Shown one piece after another: positions 51,369-60,465 of a DNA stretch of 64,000 nt. The stretch covers positions 3,038,001-3,102,000 of the forward strand of contig NZ_AP026763.1 in NCBI RefSeq assembly GCF_026000435.1. The letters are read 5' to 3'. The notes beneath the pieces are model-generated. The model was not told the origin of the DNA and searched no databases. It worked only from the letters and a program-made list of their open reading frames with translations. The stretch's first letter is position 1, and every line of letters begins with the position of its first letter. Position numbers and translations under genes: made by a program. The stretch is from Vibrio sp. STUT-A11. Lineage in GTDB: Bacteria > Pseudomonadota > Gammaproteobacteria > Enterobacterales > Vibrionaceae.

Positions 51369-52764
51369 CTTGTAAGTGCTCGTTAAGTGAGTTGTATTCT
51401 TTCAGATTTTCTTTGATATGTTTATTTGATGGTCTTCTAGGCTTTAAGGTTAGGGCGGAAACAACCCTTCTTAAAAAATTATAATTATTTATTTTAAATT
51501 CTTTAATATCTTCTCTTTTACACCAAGTAATGCTAGTTAATTTTTTATTCCTATCACCAGATATTTTAAGAGATATTGAATTAATTTTGAAATCAAAGTC
51601 TTCCTCAATAACTTTTAATTTAGGAAACTCTTTTTTATTCATTACGTCATTTTCATAAACTAAATTTATCAAAAACAAACTCCTAAGCCCCCATAGGGAA
51701 CTAGCAGGCCCAGAGTAGTTATCAAGAATTCTTAAATCACGTCCAATATACCCTTGAGTTGGTACACCACGAGACACAGCACCATTCCTAATAAAATAAC
51801 TCCAAGAGCTTTCAAAGCAACTTATAGCATAGCTTAGCTCATCGTCATTATCTAATAGAATTGCATTTGATATAAGAGGGGCTGAGATTGCTAACCTATA
51901 ACAGACACTACGTCCCCATAAAGGAATACCAGTTGGAGAGAATAAATATTTATAACTTTCTGAAAAATTTGAGCTTATTAATTTTATATAGTCAAGATCG
52001 AAAGAATCATCAATTCTGGTGATCCAAAATAATGAATAATGGAACCCCCATGCATTGTATAGATCAACATCGCCATCTATACCATCTCGAAACCAACCAT
52101 CGTCGATATAGAATTCTTTTATTCTCTCATAAGAACTAATATCATACGGTATTCCTGACAGTTTAAAAACTATTAAGCTAATTGTAAACTTAAATAGATG
52201 CCAATTATTATCAGCAACTTTTTTGTCCGAAGCTTGATTTAGCCATTTTAATATTTTATCTTGTTCCTTTGAATTTAGAGTATCCCAGACATATTTTTTT
52301 GATATCCATATAGCTAGCGCAATATCAGAGGCTTCTGCTAAGCGTTGATCAAAATCGACAATATCTCCCCAATAACCTCTTTCTGAAGGATCAACCCCTT
52401 TTAATAAAATTGACTTTAGTTGAGCACGAAGGTTTATTTTTTTATTGTTTAGTAAATGAAAATCATCTTTACATTTAAGGGCGATCAACGGTAAAATCCT
52501 AGATACACCTTCAATTGAATCTATATCACGCTCATTGCAACTAAAGGCGCCTTTGTAATATCCTCTATTATTTTTCGGACAATAATACTCAAAGAAGTAA
52601 GAAATAAAATATCTATTTAGTATATCAACTCTCTGCTTAATATTAATTTCGGAATTTAAAAAGTCTTTTAATACCGAATCAAAATTTGATGTTTTTTTTC
52701 CGGAAACAAACTTATGTTTAATTGTGTCTCTTAGTCTAGAGTAATATCTAATTGCCTTAGTCAT
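51358..52764 (-). CDS. DUF2264-like alpha/alpha-toroid protein in the polysaccharide operon
   Basis: A 468-residue protein with no signal peptide or transmembrane helix that I can see. ERGYWGDIVDFDQRLAEASD (about 128-147), ALAIWISKKYVWDTLNSKEQ, DNNWHLFKFTISLI and WFRDGIDGDVDLYNAWGFHY match the DUF2264 pattern, a glycoside-hydrolase/lyase-like helical barrel. SPTGIPLWGRSVCYRLAISA also fits. DUF2264 proteins are usually linked to polysaccharide breakdown, so one inside a synthesis operon and apparently cytosolic is unusual. It overlaps genes on both sides. Activity is unknown. Confidence 0.72.
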   Translation of the reverse strand: MTKAIRYYSRLRDTIKHKFVSGKKTSNFDSVLKDFLNSEINIKQRVDILNRYFISYFFEYYCPKNNRGYYKGAFSCNERDIDSIEGVSRILPLIALKCKDDFHLLNNKKINLRAQLKSILLKGVDPSERGYWGDIVDFDQRLAEASDIALAIWISKKYVWDTLNSKEQDKILKWLNQASDKKVADNNWHLFKFTISLIVFKLSGIPYDISSYERIKEFYIDDGWFRDGIDGDVDLYNAWGFHYSLFWITRIDDSFDLDYIKLISSNFSESYKYLFSPTGIPLWGRSVCYRLAISAPLISNAILLDNDDELSYAISCFESSWSYFIRNGAVSRGVPTQGYIGRDLRILDNYSGPASSLWGLRSLFLINLVYENDVMNKKEFPKLKVIEEDFDFKINSISLKISGDRNKKLTSITWCKREDIKEFKINNYNFLRRVVSALTLKPRRPSNKHIKENLKEYNSLNEHLQDGR

Positions 52765-54028
52765 AAATAACTCTTTTTATTTCAAAACTTCTTAGCACAT
52801 TAAGATGTGACTTAAAAATTGCAGATTTTTTATGGAAATAATTTGTTATTGACAATGCAATAATTTCAGTAATGACCAAACTAATTGCAGCCCCCTTCAT
52901 ACCTAACAAATCTATCATGAGGATAGATAGAAATATTGAAAAAAAGCAAACAAAAATCATTTTATACATTAAATATCTATATCCACCTAGAGATGATATA
53001 AAACGATTAGATACAAAGTTTATTACTGTCAAACCTCCCATAGGGGCTAGAATTGGTAATAACCAAGAGGCTTCAAGATATTTTTCTCCATATAAAAAAC
53101 CTATTATTTCACTTGAAAATAAAGTATAAAAAGCGACTACTAAAATGAGCATGATAAAATTAATTTGAAAGATCCCCGTCATTCCTATAACTTTGTCTTC
53201 TATTTTATTTTTTGCTATAACTTTAGATAATAAACTAGTAGATATAGACAAGGGTAAGAAACTCCAAACCTGACTTAATGTTAGTGCCACTGAAAAAATA
53301 CCGACCTCATGATAACCAACTTTGCTACCTAATAATATCAAAGATACTTTTGAGTATATTGCTACCGATAACGCCGATATCATTAAAGGGACACCACAAT
53401 TAATAAAATATTTTACGTATTTTTTCTTTGCACTTTTTCTTAGTTGTGTCTTACTAAACTTTACTTTCCTAATTAACCAAGGAATAAAATTCTGAAGTAA
53501 TATAGGTAAGGTGAAAAATATTGTATTCAACGCTAACTTAACCATTATAACTCTTAAAACCATCGATAATACAACAGATACTTGTGAACTTATTGCATTT
53601 ATTTTTGACTTATGAATCGCGTTATAATGAAACTGATATATATCGTGTCCGACAAAAAGGTATGAGAGCAAGATTAGTATTATAATTATAGTGTTATCTA
53701 TATCTACGTTTACAAAAAGTAGCCATGCCGAAATAAAAAAAACCGAAACTAGGTATAGCCAAGCTCTTAACTGATTACTTGAATTTACTAACTTTTCTGC
53801 ACTTTTACTATTTTTTGAAGCCCGATTGAAGACCAAATGTGTTGCACCCAATTGAGAAATAGCAGTAGGTATAGCAGACAATGCTATTGCATAATTAATA
53901 ACTCCCATTTCTTGTGGCCCTAAATATTTAGCGACCACTATTGAAACAAGAAATCCACCAGCGAACAAAAATAGCTTGTCAACAATTAACCAAAAAGTAT
54001 TTTTTAAAATCTTATTATTTAAAACCAT
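52757..54028 (-). CDS. Wzx-type oligosaccharide flippase
   Basis: A 423-residue polytopic membrane protein of the MATE/PST superfamily with about twelve helices. The start NTFWLIVDKLFLFAGGFLVS and KYLGPQEMGVINYAIALSAI are the canonical N-terminal motif of flippases. KVGYHEVGIFSVALTLSQVW and FLYGEKYLEASWLLPILAPM match the second half. It translocates the undecaprenyl-linked unit to the periplasm for the EpsG-like polymerase. It is the first gene of the AT-rich block and is preceded by a 224-bp A/T-rich gap without other features. Confidence 0.88.
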   Translation of the reverse strand: MVLNNKILKNTFWLIVDKLFLFAGGFLVSIVVAKYLGPQEMGVINYAIALSAIPTAISQLGATHLVFNRASKNSKSAEKLVNSSNQLRAWLYLVSVFFISAWLLFVNVDIDNTIIIILILLSYLFVGHDIYQFHYNAIHKSKINAISSQVSVVLSMVLRVIMVKLALNTIFFTLPILLQNFIPWLIRKVKFSKTQLRKSAKKKYVKYFINCGVPLMISALSVAIYSKVSLILLGSKVGYHEVGIFSVALTLSQVWSFLPLSISTSLLSKVIAKNKIEDKVIGMTGIFQINFIMLILVVAFYTLFSSEIIGFLYGEKYLEASWLLPILAPMGGLTVINFVSNRFISSLGGYRYLMYKMIFVCFFSIFLSILMIDLLGMKGAAISLVITEIIALSITNYFHKKSAIFKSHLNVLRSFEIKRVIYD

Positions 54029-54252
54029 GTCATAAAGCCATTTTAAAATTTTTGAACTTTCATGTATATATCTGCCATATCACATTTAATCTATTACACT
54101 TTTACAGTTTGATTAAATAATAAAATCAATAATAACTAGATGTTTTGCTTGATAGTATTAAGATTCTTATCTTTCAATTGCTACCAAAACCATAGAACTT
54201 TTAGGTCAGTAACATTGTATAGATCTGCTACTATGTTTTTAATATAGATTCC

Positions 54253-55251
54253 TTAATAAAACTCTTTGTACCAATTTACAAACAAATCGACACCTTCTTG
54301 TACATTAACTTTGGGGCTATATCCTATTGCTTTAAATAGTCCCGATGTATCTGCATATGTCTGATATACATCACCAGGTTGCATAGGCATAAAGTTTTTC
54401 TTCGCTTCTATACCTAACGACTCTTCTAGTGCTTGAATGTAATCCATCAATTTCACCGGATTACCATTGCCAATGTTATAAATACGGTAAGGTGCTGAGC
54501 TTGTTGCTGGTGAACCTTCCTCTACAGTCCATTTACTGCTCTTTTCAGGAATAACATTCTGAATACGAATAATACCTTCTACGATGTCATCGATATAAGT
54601 GAAATCGCGACACATATCACCATTGTTATAGATATCGATACTTTCGCCTTTTACGATTTTGTTGGTGAATTTGAATAACGCCATATCTGGACGCCCCCAA
54701 GGCCCATAAACCGTAAAGAAACGTAATCCCGTTGTTGGAATATCGTAGAGGTGAGAATAGGTATGTGCCATCAACTCATTTGACTTTTTGGTCGCAGCAT
54801 AAAGAGAGATAGGATGGTCTACAGAGTCATCTGTACTAAAAGGGACTTTTCCGTTTAGACCATAAACAGAGCTAGATGAAGCATAGACGAGGTGTTTAAC
54901 TTTGTTGTGGCGACATCCTTCCAAAATATTCAGGTGCCCAACTAAGTTACTGTCCGCATACGCGAGGGGATTATCAATAGAGTAACGCACGCCAGCTTGA
55001 GCCGCTAAGTGTATAACTCTATCAAACTGTTCATTAGCAAACAGCTCTGGAATTGCTTCGCGGTCAGCAATATCCATTTTAATGAACTTGAATAGGGGAT
55101 GTTGGATTCGCTCTAAACGAGCGTATTTTAAGTTAACATTGTAATAATCGTTAATGTTATCGATACCAACAACATCGTGTCCCCTGTCTGTCAGGCGTTC
55201 AACAACTGCACTGCCGATAAACCCAGCAGCACCTGTTACTAAGTATTTCAT
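54253..55251 (-). CDS. UDP-glucuronate 4-epimerase-like NAD-dependent epimerase
   Basis: Short-chain dehydrogenase-type sugar epimerase of 332 residues. The start MKYLVTGAAGFIGSAVVERL has the TGxxGxxG NAD loop. HLAAQAGVRYSIDNPLAYAD, YASSSSVYGLNGKVPFS (Ser), and YAATKKSNELMAHTYSHLYD (YxxxK) hold the catalytic residues. RFFTVYGPWGRPDMALFKFT is typical of UDP-glucuronate 4-epimerases, giving UDP-galacturonate. The substrate would come from ugd. GC content is nearer the host than the adjacent flippase gene. The 388-bp gap upstream is described separately. Confidence 0.88.
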   Translation of the reverse strand: MKYLVTGAAGFIGSAVVERLTDRGHDVVGIDNINDYYNVNLKYARLERIQHPLFKFIKMDIADREAIPELFANEQFDRVIHLAAQAGVRYSIDNPLAYADSNLVGHLNILEGCRHNKVKHLVYASSSSVYGLNGKVPFSTDDSVDHPISLYAATKKSNELMAHTYSHLYDIPTTGLRFFTVYGPWGRPDMALFKFTNKIVKGESIDIYNNGDMCRDFTYIDDIVEGIIRIQNVIPEKSSKWTVEEGSPATSSAPYRIYNIGNGNPVKLMDYIQALEESLGIEAKKNFMPMQPGDVYQTYADTSGLFKAIGYSPKVNVQEGVDLFVNWYKEFY

Positions 55252-55639
55252 ATTTTTTCCTAGACAACCTAATGACCCTATGTGTAAGGGACATATATTG
55301 ATTTATATTTATCAGTACATGACACACATGAAAACATAAAGGCGTTATCAAACTCGATGTTTATAGCCTACGTTTTTCTTAGTATTTTTATTTGTGTCAG
55401 TGTTCCTTGACATCACCACTTACTAAAACGAAGCAGTTTCTCTAGCGATATTTATAGAGTTCTTCATCTTAAAATCGTGAAGTTTTTCTACATTTCATCT
55501 CAGACTTCGGATGAGCTTGAGACGGATTTCATTCATTTTGAGACTGTCAGCTTTCACTAACTGACTGTAATTGCTTGATTTGGCCTATTTTTGGCTACCC
55601 CGCCCCAATAGGCCATTTTTCGTATCTTAAATATATTTA
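55252..55639. other. Gene-free gap between epimerase and wzc with a stem-loop
   Basis: No credible gene in 388 bp. TGGCCTATT (55581-55589) and AATAGGCCA (55607-55615) form a 9-bp stem with a 17-base loop close to the wzc stop. The T run lies on the plus-strand side, so termination of wzc is uncertain. TGAGAC/TCTCA motifs recur around 55500-55550 (for example CTTGAGACGG and TTTTGAGACTG). An internal promoter or RNA-processing site before the epimerase is possible. Confidence 0.45.
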
Positions 55640-57805
55640 TTAAGCTTTATTACTTGAATACTCATAGTTGTAATATCCATAGCCATAAGAGCTTGACGCT
55701 TTTTTCTCAATAGCGTTAAAGATAACACCTTTCACCTCAATGCCTGACTGCTGGAATCGGTTGCGTGCGACGTCTATTTCTTTCGCGGTGTTTTCACCAA
55801 AGCGAGCGACCATTAAGGTAGTACCAGCGAACGCACCGACGATACTTGGGTCCGTTACGGCAAGCACAGGTGGCGTATCGAAAATCACCAAGTCATAGTT
55901 TTGGGAAGCCCAATCAACTAACTCTTTGAGGCGAGGGTGCATTAACAACTCTGAAGGGTTTGGAGGTAACTGACCACGGGTAATCACATCTAAGTTTTCA
56001 ACTTGGGTTGCTTTTACTGCCTGGTTGGTATCAATTTTGCCGCTCAATAAGTCCGACAGCCCGTTATTTGCACCTACTCCCAAGGAGTTCTGTAAGTGGC
56101 CTTTACGCATATCTGCGTCAATAAGTAGCACTTTTTGCCCAGTTTTCGCCGTGACAGCTGCGAAGTTGGTAGAAATAAACGACTTACCGATACCAGGTGC
56201 TGGACCAGAGATCATAAGTACATTATTTTTCGCTTCCATCATTGCAAAATGGAGGCTGGTGCGTAATCCACGTAGTGCTTCGATAGAAAGATCTGCAGGG
56301 TTAACCTCTGCCAGCAATGGCTGTTCCTTGCTTTTCTTTTGACGCATCGCCTTATTAGCGATATCAAGCTGCAGCACCGATTTTGGCACACTGGCGTATA
56401 CCGCTAAGCCGATTGCTTCAATCTCATCTGGAGATTCCACACCTTTATGAAGTGCAGCTTTCACGAGTGCAAATGCAACACTCAGCATCCCACCCATCAA
56501 GGTTGCTAACACAACAATTAGCGGTTTTTTTGGCTTAACGGGAGCAGCATAAGACTGTGCGCTATCAAGAATACGTACGTTGCCCACCGTACCCGCTTTA
56601 ATAACGCTTAACTCCTGCACTTTATTAAGCAGTTGAATATAAATTTGTTGATTCACTTCAACATCACGTGTCATGCGCAGCACTTCACGTTGGGTTTTTG
56701 GTAGCTTTTGAATTTGCTGGTTTAAACGTTCTTTTTCGTTTAACAAGGTTGCACGTTTATCCAGTAGAGATTTGTAGGCAGGGTGATCTTTGGTAAAGCG
56801 CTGGCTAATCTCGCTCTCTTTAAATGTCAGTTCATTCAACTGAGCTTCAAGTTCAACCATCACGGTCAACGTTGACTGCGCTTCTAAGCCTAAATCAACA
56901 GATTCGTTATCCTGACGATATTGATTGAGTAGATCTTCTGCTGTCGTTAAGTTGTCCTTGATGTCAGGCAGACGTTCCTTTAAAAACGCTAAACTTTGTT
57001 CTGCTTCAGCCGATTGTCGTTCTACATTTTGTAGAAAGTAAGTTTGGCTAATGTGATTGAGGATATTGGTGATTTGGCTGCGGTGTTCACCAGTAAAGCT
57101 CAGTTGTAATATTCCCGTCTGTTTACCACGTTCGCTAACCGATAGGTTTTGCTTCAGCCATTCAATTGCATCTAAACGGCTGCGTTTCGCAATATTAAAC
57201 TTTTGCCCATTCTGTGAGTGGATTGAGGTGATAAACAGCTCGTAACCATTGCTCTTAGCTAACTTACCCGCTTCTCCCTCTAGGACAACCTGTTCATCTT
57301 CACTAATTAACTGATACGTTTGCTTTTCAGCATCTGTTACCACTAAACGATGCTTTAATCCCATCGCAAAGTCAGGCGTTACATAACGGCTGACCGCAAT
57401 CTGATTCACTTCGCCCGACATACGCGCTAAACCTTTACCGATAACAGGAAAGTAGTCAGGTGTAACAACGGTGGTTAAATTAAACTTATCAACCGTGTCG
57501 CCTAAAATCATACGTGATTTGATGATCTCAATTTCTGTCGTGGCAGAAGACTCTTGCGCGAAAAGCTCGCCCATGTCCCCAACTAAAGAGCCAATGCCTC
57601 CTGAGTTTTTAGACTCAATTTGCAGCAGCGCATCTGCTTTGTAAACGGGTGTGGATAACAGTGCAACAGCCACCCCTCCGACAGCAAATAAAAAGGTGGT
57701 AACTAAAATGGTCCATTTCGCGTCTAACAAGATGCCAAACAGTTTGCCTAAGTCCACTACGTCTGAAGCGGCTTCTGTAGCGGGTCTTTGTTGTGGTGTT
57801 GTCAT
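55640..57805 (-). CDS. wzc: Polysaccharide co-polymerase / tyrosine autokinase Wzc
   Basis: Inner-membrane BY-kinase that sets chain length and drives export with Wza. The 721 residues show a Wzz domain (about 18-110) with a first helix (WTILVTTFLFAVGGVAVALL), a periplasmic coiled-coil region (about 260-400), and a second helix near 425-450 (LIVVLATLMGGMLSVAFALV). The cytosolic kinase has Walker A SGPAPGIGKSFIST, Walker A' LLIDADMRKG and DLVIFDTPPVLAVTD. The C-terminal Tyr cluster SSYGYGYYNYEYSSN is autophosphorylated. Wzb is the matching phosphatase, 87 bp upstream. Confidence 0.94.
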   Translation of the reverse strand: MTTPQQRPATEAASDVVDLGKLFGILLDAKWTILVTTFLFAVGGVAVALLSTPVYKADALLQIESKNSGGIGSLVGDMGELFAQESSATTEIEIIKSRMILGDTVDKFNLTTVVTPDYFPVIGKGLARMSGEVNQIAVSRYVTPDFAMGLKHRLVVTDAEKQTYQLISEDEQVVLEGEAGKLAKSNGYELFITSIHSQNGQKFNIAKRSRLDAIEWLKQNLSVSERGKQTGILQLSFTGEHRSQITNILNHISQTYFLQNVERQSAEAEQSLAFLKERLPDIKDNLTTAEDLLNQYRQDNESVDLGLEAQSTLTVMVELEAQLNELTFKESEISQRFTKDHPAYKSLLDKRATLLNEKERLNQQIQKLPKTQREVLRMTRDVEVNQQIYIQLLNKVQELSVIKAGTVGNVRILDSAQSYAAPVKPKKPLIVVLATLMGGMLSVAFALVKAALHKGVESPDEIEAIGLAVYASVPKSVLQLDIANKAMRQKKSKEQPLLAEVNPADLSIEALRGLRTSLHFAMMEAKNNVLMISGPAPGIGKSFISTNFAAVTAKTGQKVLLIDADMRKGHLQNSLGVGANNGLSDLLSGKIDTNQAVKATQVENLDVITRGQLPPNPSELLMHPRLKELVDWASQNYDLVIFDTPPVLAVTDPSIVGAFAGTTLMVARFGENTAKEIDVARNRFQQSGIEVKGVIFNAIEKKASSSYGYGYYNYEYSSNKA

Positions 57806-57892
57806 AATTGATGCTGATTCTTATGTTAAAACAATCGCCCCTAGTGGGGCAATTTGATAAGTAACTTGTGAGTTTAACTAGAGAAGTAAGCG

Positions 57893-58336
57893 TTATTTCA
57901 GCTTTGCCGCCCAAGCATGAGCAGATTCTTCAATAAGCTTGTAGGCGTGATCGAACGCCTCTCTACTTTGTCGATAAGGGTCTGGAATGTCACTTTGCCC
58001 AATCCATTGCCCAAATAGCATTGTTTTCCCTCGGGCTTCTGGCGCGATTTGGGTCAATGCTTCTTTATGCGATTTTTCCATTACAAGAATAAGATCATAT
58101 TGAGCACATAATTCCGGGGTAAGCTGCTTGGCTTGATGTTCTGCTAAATCCACATCATGCTCGGCAGCCACTTGCTGGGCCATTGAATCCGCTGGCTTAC
58201 CAACCAGGCCACTCTTTTTGGAAGCAATACCTGAAGAGTCTACTGTTTTATTCGGTAATAATTTTTTGAGAATCGCCTCGCCAGTTGGAGAACGGCAAAT
58301 ATTCCCGACACACACGACTAAGATTTTGTTAAACAT
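57893..58336 (-). CDS. wzb: Low-molecular-weight protein-tyrosine phosphatase Wzb
   Basis: Dephosphorylates the Wzc tyrosine tail, a cycle needed for polymer export. The 147 residues start MFNKILVVCVGNICRSPTGE with the C-x5-R catalytic loop (Cys9, Arg15). The general-acid Asp is in DIPDPYRQSREAFDHAYKLI. The length is typical. It lies between wza and wzc on the same strand, the classical wza-wzb-wzc order. The 33-bp spacing to wza suggests cotranscription. Confidence 0.95.
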   Translation of the reverse strand: MFNKILVVCVGNICRSPTGEAILKKLLPNKTVDSSGIASKKSGLVGKPADSMAQQVAAEHDVDLAEHQAKQLTPELCAQYDLILVMEKSHKEALTQIAPEARGKTMLFGQWIGQSDIPDPYRQSREAFDHAYKLIEESAHAWAAKLK

Positions 58337-58369
58337 GGATCACGCCTATAGTGAAAAAAGGTCTATGTT

Positions 58370-59506
58370 CTAAGGCCAATTACGAACTCGCAACACCCCT
58401 TCCGTCAGCTCATTAAAGCCAGAGATGGTTGGGAGAAGCTGAGTGACAACGCGGTTCCAACGGGTAATTGGTGCTGCGGTAACATAAACCACATCATAAG
58501 GTTCGAGATTAAACTCGGTTCCGACCACAAGCGCTGACGCATCTTGAATGTCTAACTGGTAAATATCGGCCATACGTTCTGACTTGTCGTCAGAAGTGCG
58601 TATCACAAATACACCCGTCGCATCAGCAGAAAGTTGGTCAATACCTCCAACATTACTCAATGCTTCGGTCAAGCTCATTCCAGCGCGGTCAATTTTAAGT
58701 AGCTGGGGATTATTTACCTCGCCCATGACAAAGACTTTTTGCCCATCGTTACGCGGTACATGAATAATATCGCCGGCTTCTAACAAACGGTTTTGGGTTA
58801 AATCACCACGTTGCATTAGAGCATAAAGAGAGATTGGCTGCTCTTCACCGTTTCGGGTCAAGGTGACATTACGCCAGTCTGCGTTCGCAGCTAAACCGCC
58901 AGAACGGTTCACCGCATCTAACACGGTTAAAGGTATGTTGGTGATCGCCTGTTGACCTGGCTGGCCTACTTCACCTGTCACGTAAGCTTTTTTAGAGCGA
59001 AACGCTGCGACGTTAACGTCGACCTGAGGGCTCTCGATATACTTTGCTAGGCGAGCGGCAATGTCAGCGCGAATTTCGCGTACCGTCTTACCTGATACTT
59101 GAACAACGCCGATATAGGGATAGAAGATGGTGCCATCAGCATGTACCCAGTTACCAGCCTCCGACGCGCTTCGGTAAGAACCAGCAGGAATAGTCAACTC
59201 TGGGTGGTCCCAAATCGTCACGTTTAGGATATCACCCGCTCCCACTCGGTACTCATATTGAGCAATCTGTTGATCAAGTTCTGGGTTGGCTTTAGAAGTA
59301 AAGTAAGACAATCCACCGTAACTCGCGACTGTTTTCGCATTGAGCGTATGCAGATTAACAAATTCAGAAATGTTGTCGGCTTGATTAGCCTCATTAAGAG
59401 CTACAACGTTCTCACTATTGGTAGACAAATGTGAGCCCGGCAAAGTACAACCGACTAATAAGGAGGGTGCTAGCATCACTAGCATCAATTTTGATTTCAG
59501 TTCCAT
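58370..59506 (-). CDS. wza: Outer-membrane polysaccharide export lipoprotein Wza
   Basis: Octameric outer-membrane channel for capsule or group-1-like polysaccharide. The ATG at 59506 gives 378 residues with a lipoprotein signal peptide (MELKSKLMLVMLAPSLLVGC, lipidated Cys20). The polysaccharide export domain begins QYEYRVGAGDILNVTIWDHP, SLBB domains follow (AFRSKKAYVTGEVGQPGQQA; GQKVFVMGEVNNPQLLKID), and the C-terminus ends in the amphipathic helix region (LLPTISGFNELTEGVLRVRN). An in-frame TTG at 59515 is ignored. It heads the export module after the JUMPStart leader. Confidence 0.94.
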   Translation of the reverse strand: MELKSKLMLVMLAPSLLVGCTLPGSHLSTNSENVVALNEANQADNISEFVNLHTLNAKTVASYGGLSYFTSKANPELDQQIAQYEYRVGAGDILNVTIWDHPELTIPAGSYRSASEAGNWVHADGTIFYPYIGVVQVSGKTVREIRADIAARLAKYIESPQVDVNVAAFRSKKAYVTGEVGQPGQQAITNIPLTVLDAVNRSGGLAANADWRNVTLTRNGEEQPISLYALMQRGDLTQNRLLEAGDIIHVPRNDGQKVFVMGEVNNPQLLKIDRAGMSLTEALSNVGGIDQLSADATGVFVIRTSDDKSERMADIYQLDIQDASALVVGTEFNLEPYDVVYVTAAPITRWNRVVTQLLPTISGFNELTEGVLRVRNWP

Positions 59507-59820
59507 GTAAGCCAAATCATCAAGAGTTAAAGAGTGTTTGTTAGCAGGGAGTTATAAAGGGACAACACGCTAACATGAGCTATAGTTAAGTAGGAGCAAG
59601 AGCTGAGCGCCCCTTAGAGTTGGGAAATTCACCGAAAAGTATCATCACCCCTTTTTGACGGATTTGAAGGGGAGCGACGTTCCTGTGTCGACACTTGCCA
59701 TGAATATTTACCGAATTTTTACACTAATTGATATTTTTCATGATATCGTTAAATCCTTGAATATAGGCTTGTGCGCACGATTTCCATTTGTATCATTTTG
59801 CCTTGTAAAACCTTTTTAAG

Positions 59821-59860
59821 ACGCTACCGCCCATCGGCTGTACGCAAACCACATAGCGCT
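59821..59860 (-). promoter_or_regulatory. JUMPStart element with ops site
   Basis: On the minus strand the 11-mer GGCGGTAGCGT (59821-59831) is a perfect ops sequence, the site where RNA polymerase pauses and loads RfaH. The upstream AGCGCT (59855-59860) matches the start of JUMPStart, with a spacing about four bases longer than in E. coli. It is about 315 bases before wza, inside its leader. RfaH-dependent antitermination of the operon is inferred from family knowledge. Confidence 0.88.
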
Positions 59861-59914
59861 ACATTCAACACTAAATAGAAAAATAGTATTGAATTTACTG
59901 ACGTTTTTTTCAAT

Positions 59915-59938
59915 GCGCTGAAAAACAGCGCTTATTTT
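59915..59938 (+). terminator. Orphan terminator-like hairpin
   Basis: GCGCTG pairs with CAGCGC around AAAAA, followed on the plus strand by TTATTTTTTTAT. No plus-strand gene precedes it in the gap. It may end a small RNA or block readthrough. Confidence 0.5.
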
Positions 59939-60465
59939 TTTATAGTTTTCAAGCGCAAACATTATCCATATTACGTTCAAGATCACAACACTTTTTCGGA
60001 CTCATCAGTAAATGAGACTCATAAGCTCCACTTGTAAAAAGAACCAATAGTTATAGTTTTTGCGGATATATCTGTTGAGTAGGGGGATGTAAGAAACACT
60101 TCTGGCCATTGCTGTACTTTTAACTACGTGTATACCATCCAATTCAGCTTTGTATTGAGACCTGATCTCATTTGCAGTAATTGCTAACCTTTGGGTTTAC
60201 GTTGGATATTGTGTAACGGGTTAACCAGCTCCAGTTGATATACTCTATCCAACCGTTATGTGTGTTCAAACAGTCAAAGCAATCAATTTATGCTGTAAAG
60301 GAAATATCCTCCAAACTTTTAAAAAGAAGTACTACTTTAAGGTTGAAATGTATGCCTTAAACGATTAAAACAGAACTTACACGAAGTACCATTACTACAA
60401 TAATTAATCTATAATTTACATCTACTTTACTAAGCTTGGCTAGCCAACAAAAAATAATCATTAAT

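Larger units (their letters stand above)
59507..60465. other. Long regulatory gap between wza and the divergent sugar transferase
   Basis: No gene is seen in about 960 bp. It contains the JUMPStart/ops site (59821-59860) in the wza leader and a plus-strand hairpin with T tail (59915-59938). A/T-rich promoter-like sequence lies on both sides. The size, the divergent arrangement and the ops site indicate the main control region of the polysaccharide locus. I cannot identify specific activator sites. Confidence 0.6.
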
